A stretch of 64,000 bases of DNA from Geosiphon pyriformis (taxonomy: Eukaryota; Glomeromycota; Glomeromycetes; Archaeosporales; Geosiphonaceae): NCBI GenBank assembly GCA_016748015.1, contig JAAOMT010000375.1:301677-365676 (forward strand), read 5' to 3'. Of this stretch, positions 56,497 through 64,000 are shown one piece after another. The first letter of the stretch is position 1, and each line of letters opens with the position of its first letter. The notes under the pieces are model-generated. The model did not search any database. It worked only from the letters and a program-made list of their open reading frames with translations, and was not told where the DNA came from. Made by a program: the position numbers and the translations under genes.

Positions 56497-56741
56497 ATAT
56501 ATTACAGATTAAAACAAAAATTTTAAAATAAATAGTATTTAAAAATAAATAAAATTAATCAGTAAACTAAAATAAAATAAAAACAATAAATAAATAAGCA
56601 ATATTAAAAAAAATAAAGTTTCAAAATTATAATAAAATAAATTATTTTTCTATTGTACTTTAAAACATTAAAATATATTAAAAAAAAGCTTTTTTTAAAT
56701 TAAAATAGATTTTGCAACTATAATAAATAATTATCACATAA
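56497..56741. other. AT-rich spacer, LINE target side
   Basis: About 245 bp of A/T-rich sequence between GyB copy 4 and LINE copy 1. It ends with ATCACATAA (56733-56741), the left copy of the LINE target-site duplication. No gene seen. Confidence 0.6.
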
Positions 56742-56873
56742 TTTTTTTATTTTCTCTTGTTGATCTCTTGACTATGACAAAAGCAAAATTTTATCAAAGT
56801 TTTAATTAGTCTTTTTTTTTTTCACCTTGTCTTCTCTCTAATTATTTCTTCCAACTTTTCTTTTTTTGTTGCT

Positions 56874-58819
56874 ATGGATCTAGTGAGTGCTTCTGCTGGT
56901 GGTTTTGGTTTGGGCTTAACTGGTTTGGAAATCCACTTAAGTGCTAAGAGTAAGTGCATAAAGAGCATTTACTCCTGAAGTACATCTCATAAAAAGCCAA
57001 AGAAGTCTGTTACAAGTGTCAGTATGGTCAATTCATTTGCTGGCCTGTTAAATCTTGTTGATATTGATGTTTCTGGTAGGAAGTCTGTGATATTGTGGAG
57101 TAGTAAAGTTGGCAGTATTAATAGCAGTGTAAGCAGACTTTCAGATGTCAAAGATATGGCAAACACAATTGCCAAAGAAACCAGTTATACAGAATTAAAT
57201 AAAGATAATAATATAGATGATACTACTCTGAAAAAAACTCGCACTCAAACATATGTGCTGGGCAACCTACCAAAGTAACCTGTATTTGAACATATGAGTG
57301 ACAATGATGAAGTGCTGGAACTTCCTCTTTGTGTAATTGTTGAATTCAATCAGTTGCTACTGCTCAAGTCACGTGCCCAAAAAGATGGAGTTTCAATTCA
57401 ACAAAATCTTTTGTACTTAATATTGAGCTTTCTGTAACATCTGGTAAGTCAGTTAGTGATAAGTTAATTTTAGTAAAAAAATCTTTTATCAAGTAGATGG
57501 TTTTGGGGGAGCTTCAACTCCTTCAAAGTTCTTAGAAATCATTAGATTATCTTTTATATTTGAATCAAGTTTGAAAAAAGCAAAGAAATTGGCTGTCAGT
57601 GAGAATATTTTAGTTAATGATGATGTCAAGCAGATAAACAAATGCTTGAATTGGGAAATTGTTGTCAAGAAAATTTCTGTCAATCTTTCCAAATTGGTTG
57701 TGAAATCTGTTTTTTTCAAGTTTGGCAAGATTGTGTCAATTAAAATACAATTGATTAGTTTGTGGCAAAAAGCTTTTGTAAAATATGAATTATCTGAATT
57801 AGCTGATTTGGTCACAGTTAAATGGTCTGTTTTCATAGGAAAAGATTTTGTGCATGTGGCAAAGGTGATTGATGACAAACAAATATGAGTATTGAGGAAT
57901 CATCATTGGGCTTTGTTGTATATTCTCTCAATTGGTACTACAGTTCATGATTTGTCAGATTTGTTGGATTCATATGGTAGAAAAACTTGTATTATTGGTC
58001 ATAATCTTAGTTCATATGTGCATGATAAATGTGCAGTTGTGTGTTTTGCTAATGAGGCATCTAAATTGGCTGCTATTGGTTTTACTCCAGTATTTAAGAA
58101 TGTGAATTTGTACTGGGCTAGTCTCTCTTTGGTCTGCTGTACATTATGCAAACAATTTGGTTACTTCTTTAGTGGTTGTTTTTTGGGTGAGAATTCAGGT
58201 GTTCATGGTAGACAGGTGGTAACTGTTCAAGATCAGATTTGTTTAGCCAATATATATAAGAAAAAGCAGGCTCCAATTGCCCATCCAGTTTTTTTTGATG
58301 GTAAAACTTAGGTTCAAGTTGCTGATGGCTTTTCTTTACATGTGGTCCTTTCATTCTTTTCTGGTACTGATTTGTCTTTTGGTATTAGAATTTTTTCTGC
58401 AATTCTTGCTTTCTTTGGTAATTTTGACTTATATGACCATTTGGCTTCTTTAGAACACTCTGTGGGACTCCTGTTGAACCAAGTTTCTAGTATCTTGAGA
58501 AAGTTAAGTTTTGTTAAATTGGTGTCTTTGGTGATCTCATTTTTTACCTTCCTCTTTTGTTGCTTCTACATCTTTGCAGTCAGGTTTGAATTCAAATATG
58601 GCTATGAATAATGTGTTGGTGCCATCTGTTCCTCTTTTCATTGATGTTAATGTCAATGTGTCTGGTTTTAGCTCTAATAATTCCAAGGTTCTGACCACTA
58701 AGGTAGATGGTTTGGAGTCTAAAATGATGACATTAGATGCATCAATTAATTTGGTTTTGGTGAAATTAGATCGTTTATGTTCTGGTTTGGGTTTGTCAAT
58801 TCCCCCTAATCTTCAATGA
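56874..58819 (+). pseudogene. LINE copy 1: ORF1 (nucleic-acid-binding protein)
   Basis: The first ATG is at 56874 (MDLVSASAGGFGLGLTGLE). Frame blocks follow at 57024-57278, 57571-57888, 57892-58311 and 58574-58819, separated by stops and frameshifts. The zinc knuckle at 58136-58188 reads CTLCKQFGYFFSGC; the His of CCHC is Tyr (CAC to TAC), while CTLC and the last Cys stay. After it come a basic stretch (YKKKQAPIAHPV) and a C-terminal heptad-like part with LESKMMTLDASINLVLVKLDRL, probably coiled coil. ORF1 proteins of LINEs bind their RNA. The stop TGA is at 58817-58819. Confidence 0.75.
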
Positions 58820-59490
58820 GTGATTTGGTTTGGAAAATTGCCACATGCAATGTTAAAGATATAAACAATCCTGTGAAACAGGCTGATATAATTCATTGGC
58901 ATAAAGGAGTGAACAATTTGATTTCTGTTGTTACTGAAACTAAGTTAAAGGATAATGTTTGTTCATTGATTATAAATAAGTTTGATGATGTTTGGGTCTT
59001 CACTTCTGGTTTAGACTCTGGTCATTTGGGTTCTGGTGTTGCAATTATCATAGACAATTTGTTAGCAAGACATGTGTATAAGGTTTCTGAGATATCTGGT
59101 CGGCTCTTTACTCTCAAGTTACTCTTCAAAAATAAACTTTTTGTTTCAATTCTGGGGCTCTATGCTGGTGCTTCTTCCATGATTTGATTCTCTCAAGCTG
59201 GTGATATTAATTCTATGATTGTTAAAGCAGTGAACAAATTTTCTTTCATTGTTTTAGGTGGTGACTTTAATAAAAATAGCTCCCATAAGTACATCAATTT
59301 CAAAAAGTGTCTGGATTTTGGTTTGGTCAATTTCTTAAATGGAAGTTCTTATGTAAAAACACTAATATGGACTAACTCTTGGGGTGTGGCTAAGATAATC
59401 AATTTCTTGTTCATTTTTTTGAACTTGGTTAATATTGTGGCAGATTGCAATGTATTTGATGTTGGGGAATATTTTAATACTAATTATTAG
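58816..59490 (+). pseudogene. LINE copy 1: ORF2 endonuclease domain
   Basis: ATG at 58816 overlaps the ORF1 stop. The AP-endonuclease (EEP) motifs are KIATCNVK, VVTETKL (catalytic Glu), GLDSGHLGSGVAIII, VLGGDFNKN (Asp, Asn) and WTNSWGVAKIINFLF. The final S/T-D-H motif reads FNTNY-stop at 59478-59490, so Asp and His are changed to Asn and Tyr. Stops are at 59185 (Arg codon, CGA to TGA class) and 59488. The endonuclease would nick target DNA; this copy cannot. Confidence 0.8.
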
Positions 59491-59499
59491 GCTGTTTCT

Positions 59500-61260
59500 A
59501 TGTTGGTGGGTTTGGATGGATTGTTTGATGTGCGGCTAAACTTCTTTTGCAAGCAAGTAAATAAAAATTGTTGGAGATTTGACTACAGAGATGCAGATAA
59601 TATCAGATGGGTTAAGTTCAAAGAGGATATAGCAGCAAATGCTGTTATGTTTTACAATGAGTTTTTTGCATCTAAAAAGCACTCAGACTTGGATGCAATG
59701 TGGAATGCACTTCATAGGGTAATATGTCTATTAGCTAATACAGTCTTTAAAAGAAAATAGTTTAAGAACTATAACAGTGTTTTTACAAAAGAGTCATTCA
59801 GGTTTCACAAGCTGGAGCTTTTGGTGTCTAAAATTGTTAAAGCCTCTTGTCTAGTTTCTAGTGAGAAGTTTGCATCATTGCTTGTTAAATGGCACAGTTT
59901 GGATGTAGTTAATGCCTCTGTAGTGAAGTCTTTCTTTCTTTTGGGTTCTCATTTTGACATTATTCATTCAGTTTTGGTTAAAATTAAAAAGTTTTATTGT
60001 TCTTTTAAGATGTCAGAATTGGAGTGTACTAGAGTTTCTCAAATTAGATTGTTAATTGATAAGAGAATAGAAAGCTTTGAATTAAACAAGAGTTATACTA
60101 TCAGAAGTGTATTAGAGCATCTTTTTCACAAAGTTGTGTTGGATTATCTGGCTGTTAATGGTAAATTGATTCTGGATCCTAATCTGATTAAGGCCAAGGT
60201 AGATGTAATTATAGAGAGGTGGACTAGGAAGTGTATAGTAGTAACTAATATTTCTGATAACTGGTATCACTAATATCAACTTTTGGAGTATGTTTTTGAT
60301 GATGCTTTCTCTGATGTGATGTATCTGATTGGTTTTGATGAAATGATTGGTGTGATTTCAAATCTGTTTGATGGAAAAGTGGCTGGTCTTTTCAACATCT
60401 CAAATGAATTATGGAAACATTGTAACAAGTCAGTTTTAGATATGCTTTTGGTGCTCCTGAATTTTTGTTTGTGTTGTGAGTCTGTTTCTAAGCCTTGGAG
60501 GAAGGCTTGGATGTCAATGATCTTTAAACTATATGAGTGAAAAGAAGTTTTTACAAATATCTATCTGATTGCTTTAATTAAAATGGCTCACAAGATCTTT
60601 TCCAAAATTTTTTCAGACAGAATTTTTTTGGCATATAGTGTTTTTGATGTTTTTAGAAGGGATAATTTTTTTGTTTTAAAAGGCACAATGATACAATCTC
60701 CTATTTTTGCAGTTGGTTTGGTTATTAAAGATGTCTTGAAAAAGGACTGTGAACTATGGCTTGTTTTGCAGAACATGTGGAAGGCTTATGATTCTGTTGA
60801 GTAGAAGCATCTTAGAAAGAGCTTAGTAAGAATAAAAATGTGTGATAAATTCATTTGATTTTTTGGCAGCATTTACATAGTCGGGTTAACAGAATTATGA
60901 CTGATTTTGGGTTAACAAGCAGTTATCAGATGCATGATGGTTTGGACTAAGGGGAGGTATTCTTATCTCTTCTTTGGCACATATTTTATAATCTTTTGTT
61001 GTGTAAAGTCAAAAGGCAAAAAAGTATATGTGGGTACAAGTTGAATTTACACTTCATTGTCAGAACTGGTTACTTAGAATCTCAAGCTGGTTTGACATCT
61101 TTTCTTGCTGCTGGTGTGTTTGTTGATAATACAATTTGGATTGGTAACAGCCAAACTGCTACTTAGCATATTTTCAACATTGTTAGTGAATTTTTTTGGC
61201 TCAATGACATTTTAATCAACAATAACAAAACTATAGCCATTCTCATTAATTGTAAAGTTG
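59500..61260 (+). pseudogene. LINE copy 1: ORF2 reverse transcriptase domain
   Basis: The linker (59500-60273: FDYRDADNIRWVKFKED, RKVVLDYLAVNG-like) is followed by RT from about 60283: FDEMIGVISNLFDGKVAGLFNISNELWKH, WRKAWMSMIFKLYE, NIYLIALIKMAHKIFSKI, SPIFAVG. Motif A reads LVLQNMWKAYDSVE, with an Asp to Asn and Arg to Trp. The catalytic box reads FVDN at 61119-61130 instead of FVDD or FADD. Frameshifts occur near 60860-60960 and several stops are present. Confidence 0.8.
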
Positions 61261-61271
61261 CACACTTTTTC

Positions 61272-63500
61272 TTGTTAATCAATGGTCTGCTTATTTCTAT
61301 TGCTAAAAAAGGGGAGTCTTATCAGTACCTGAATATTTTTCTGTCTACTGAGGGCTTGTTAAAGCCCAGCTTAACTAAAGCTCATGTGGATGTTCATTTT
61401 TTTGTCAATTTTGTATTAAGAAAAACTATCTCTGATAAGCAGTTCTCATATTTGGTGTCAGCAGTTTTTTTCCCAATTGTCAGCTATAGGTTTCAATTTA
61501 GTTTTGTTCTTATTAATGTGTGTAATAAGTGAAACACTTTAATTTACAAGGGCTTGAAGTCCAAATCTGGTCTTCCACATGATTTTCTCAATGATCTACT
61601 TCATTATTTTTCATTGTATAATTTAAAGACTTTTGAACAAATTCAAGCTGAGGGCAAGTCTGCTTCTATTGTTTGGTTTTCGAATTTGGTTGGCATTCTG
61701 GGTTATCTGTTTGCACATAGATTACATGATCTGCAAGTGCTTAGCTAAAATTCTTATCATTCTTTGCTTTTTCTATTTTGTGTCAATGTTGACCCATTGA
61801 ATAATTTTTTGGCTGGTGTAGTCCACATCTTTTTGAAGTGTGATCTGTCTCTGAGTGGTTTTGTGACTAATGTCTTTCATTTCTGGGGTGGTACCCTTTT
61901 GTCTCTTGTTCTCAGTGGTTCTAAGTTTTTCAAATGTGTCTTTTTGCTTTGGTGATATGGAATTGCTTTTGCTAAGCAGCTTTACAATTGTGCTGGTGCA
62001 GTTCTTAATTGGAAGACATTTAAGCAGTGGAAAAGATTAGACTTGTATGGCCCAATTCCTAACTGGTTTGAGCTTTCTGTTTATTTTCTTAATGATGTTT
62101 CTTCTTCTTTTATTTGTTTGCCTTTTTCGGTGAGTGTTAATTTGTTGAATATTCTTAAGTCTCATGAATTTGGAGTTATTTGTGACCATTTGTTGGGTGT
62201 TAATGCTAGTTGTTTTTCTGTTTATACAGATAGTTCTCTTAGCAGTTTGAGAACTCCAGACATAAAGGCTGGTGTGGCAGTTTTCTTTGAAGATATTGGT
62301 TTGGGTTTGGGTGTTAAAGTTTTTGGATTGGTGTTTTCTACTATGGCCAAGCTACAGGCTGTCACTTTGGCACTTGAGTGTATTTTCTCTTCTAGTTCAG
62401 TTCAAATTTTCTCAGACAGTTAGTCTGCTCTGGATGTGTATAAATTGGAGTTGGGCTTGTTGTGTCCTGATTTTCAGAATCAGTATTGAATTGAATATTA
62501 TTACATCATGAGTGTCATTCATGAAAAAAATTTGGAGATTAGTTGGCATAAGATTAAGAATTATTTGGAAGTTTTGGGCAATGAATATGCTAATACTTTT
62601 GCAAAGACTTGCTTTTCTAATTGGTATCTCTCTTATTATATTGCTGATTGTCATATCAAGACTGATGGTAACATTGTTTTTGCTAATTCTAGACATTTTG
62701 TTCACATTGTATTTTGGTCTGTCCATTGGGCATGCTGAAAGATTGGCTCTGGTTCTCTAGTTTTGATGAACACTCTGTGTATTGACATTGATTGGTTTAA
62801 GTCATTTTTGGTATGACATTTTGATTCACATTTGGTTTCTGGTTTCACTAGTAGGAGTACTGCTAAAGCTCGTACTTATTTTATAAAGGCTTTGTATCAT
62901 TGGCTTCTTGTTGCTGTTCATAAGCATTTGTATGCCAAGAACTATCTGAGTGTAGTATGTTTGTTTTATGAGGATATTGAGATCTCAGACCACACTTTTT
63001 TCTGCTCATTTGATTCTGATGTTTGTGTTCAGTTGTTGGACACCTATGTAGTCAATTGGAAGATAGTTTTTGGTTTGTTTTGCTTAGTCTCATGTGTGTT
63101 ATAGTGTTTGAGTTCCTGTTTTTTCAATATTGCTGTGTGTATGACTTTGAGCAAGAAGTTTGTTTTCAATAGTTGATATCGGAAGTCTCTTTCTATTTTT
63201 AAAGATTTTAAAATTGTGGGTCAGATGATTGTGAACTTCATGCACAGATTTGGCCTTACATTTAGAGAGAAGATTTGGTTGGCTTGTGTTAAACACTGGA
63301 TGTTTATGAAGAAAAACGAACTAATTCCATATAATAGATCTGTTCCAGTCTCAGTGTGTAAGCTTTCTTTGGTGTTTTCTGCTAGTGTAATTAAATTGTT
63401 GGGTATTGCTAATACTATTGGTATTAGTTTTGGTTTTCATAATTCTTGTTGGTTTTTTTTAGGTTTAGATAGTATAGTTTCAGTTCATATAGACATATAG
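61272..63500 (+). pseudogene. LINE copy 1: ORF2 thumb, RNase H and C-terminal zinc motif
   Basis: After RT come GESYQYLNIFLSTEG and SYLVSAVFFPIVSYR (thumb). RNase H at 62043-62620: SVYTDSSL (Asp), STMAKLQAVTLAL (Glu of AELQA now Lys), IFSDS (Asp), then WHKIKNYLEVLGNEYANTFA (His to Tyr, Asp to Asn). A terminal motif at about 62955-63010 reads CLFYEDIEISDHTFFC; copy 2 keeps the missing Cys as CLLC. The ORF ends at 63500. RNase H in a LINE with this order suggests a Tad/I-like clade, to be confirmed by phylogeny. Confidence 0.75.
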
Positions 63501-63633
63501 TGTTGTTCTGATTAGTCTGAGTAGCTAATCACATGTGAAAAATGCATGATTCACACCTAGTTTAGATTACTTAGTTGATGTATTGTACTAGATAATGTTT
63601 GGATCTCACTCATTAAAATACAAAAAAAAAAAA
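63501..63633 (+). other. LINE copy 1: 3' UTR and A-run
   Basis: A short 3' UTR after the ORF2 stop, ending in about 12 A just before the right TSD. No separate polyadenylation hexamer is needed for the call. Confidence 0.65.
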
Positions 63634-63642
63634 ATCACATAA

Positions 63643-63888
63643 ATTATAATTAATTGTATTTATATAATTTGGAATTACAATAATATAATAATCAAATATT
63701 ATGTTATTAAAATGTTATTTTTACTTTATATAGATACATTTTATTTAAAAATAGTGTTAAATGGTTAATTCATGTAATAAAACTAATTATAATATATTAT
63801 GTGGCTAATAAATCAACTAATATAGTTAAATAACAAAATAAATTTAAATTTTAACCCATTTGATTATTATATCTAAACATGAAAATAT
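63643..63888. other. AT-rich flank right of the LINE
   Basis: Simple AT-rich sequence with short repeats. No coding feature seen. Confidence 0.5.
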
Positions 63889-63999
63889 TCACACATAGTT
63901 TATGTACATTGATGCACACAGAAAATCGTGTTTTGTGTGCAGGTTATGAAGAAAGTTTTCAGATTCGCGTCCTAGATTTTCAATTTCCACAGGCTTCTT
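63889..63999 (-). CDS. Possible 3' end of a host gene, cut by the window
   Basis: On the minus strand a frame is open from the window edge for 36 codons (KKPVEIENLGRESENFLHNL..., ending INYV) to TGA at 63891-63889. Its codon use is more balanced than anything else in the window, and it contains CGC and GAA codons with CpG, otherwise rare here. It resembles no element in the window. It is too short to identify, and splicing could change it. Confidence 0.3.
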   Translation of the reverse strand, partial: KKPVEIENLGRESENFLHNLHTKHDFLCASMYINYV

Positions 64000-64000
64000 C

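Larger units (their letters stand above)
56742..63633 (+). mobile_element. LINE copy 1: full-length non-LTR retrotransposon with TSDs
   Basis: About 6.9 kb, ending in an A-run (63622-63634). ATCACATAA is found immediately before (56733-56741) and after (63634-63642). Two consecutive ORFs overlap by ATGA at 58816-58819. ORF1 has a zinc knuckle. ORF2 has AP-like endonuclease, RT, RNase H and a terminal Cys/His motif. Full length plus clear TSD indicates target-primed insertion without 5' truncation. Stops and frameshifts show it is now inactive. Confidence 0.85.

Noticed and set aside
56987-58354. Minus-strand frames opposite LINE ORF1
   Set aside because: Antisense to a recognised zinc-knuckle ORF; composition mirrors it.
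1-64000. Classical RIP as the proven cause of decay
   Set aside because: The transition-only pattern fits RIP, but CpG-type mirrored sites also fit methylcytosine deamination; RIP is not established in this fungal group, so I leave the mechanism open.
1-64000. tRNA or rRNA genes
   Set aside because: I looked for cloverleaf-like GC stems and conserved B-box sequence and saw none; the window is too AT-rich for a hidden one to be likely, though a scan was not run.
1-64000. Mitochondrial or bacterial origin
   Set aside because: High AT alone might suggest it, but LTR elements, LINE with TSD, TATA-type LTR promoters and lack of operons or rRNA argue for nuclear fungal DNA.

Overview
This window is eukaryotic repeat DNA. 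It is very AT-rich, it has no intact protein-coding gene, and almost all of it is retrotransposons nested in one another. From memory of the protein families, the Ty3/gypsy polyproteins and the LINE at the right end resemble those of arbuscular mycorrhizal fungi (Glomeromycotina, Rhizophagus/Gigaspora-like). That assignment is by recognition and not by search.

Family names used here are my own. GyA, GyC and GyE are related Ty3/gypsy elements with different LTRs. Their pol order is protease, Cys-rich zinc-ribbon-like segment, dUTPase-like domain, RT, RNase H, integrase, C-terminal extension. GyB is a second Ty3/gypsy lineage with no dUTPase, a conserved TTTAAAC gag-pol frameshift site and its own C-terminal extension. 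LtrD is known here only as solo LTRs. Two LINE copies share an ORF1 zinc knuckle, AP-endonuclease, RT and RNase H.

Layout: 1-7531 decayed GyE element (+) with a solo LtrD in its 3' LTR. 7532-7891 PBS and gag start of a second dUTPase-lineage internal region. 7892-27659 decayed GyC element (+), interrupted by GyB copy 1 (10174-17740, -) and a reverse GyE piece (23680-24705). 27660-28403 protease fragment with a solo GyB LTR. About 28604-45587 an old GyB copy (-), split by a complete GyA element (29364-39460, -), a + strand GyB 3' end (39813-40518) and a solo GyA LTR (41106-42080). 45690-46457 solo LtrD (-). About 46460-48480 5'-truncated, heavily decayed LINE copy 2 (+). 48840-56496 GyB copy 4 (-). 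56742-63633 full-length but broken LINE copy 1 (+) with target-site duplications. 63643-64000 probable host flank.

The copies fall into age layers. GyE, GyC, the old GyB and LINE copy 2 are saturated with stops; GyA, GyB copies 1 and 4 and LINE copy 1 still give long ORFs. Decay is almost purely C-to-T / G-to-A: paired LTRs differ only by transitions in the stretches I aligned by eye, and Gln, Arg and Trp codons have become stops. Protease, RT and endonuclease active sites are repeatedly lost by Asp-to-Asn or Gly-to-Arg/Glu changes, whereas the integrase DDE triads of the younger copies survive. The main points of interest are the dUTPase/Cys-rich pol architecture, the frameshift heptamer, a U5-PBS inverted repeat, and family-specific tandem repeats upstream of each LTR TATA box.
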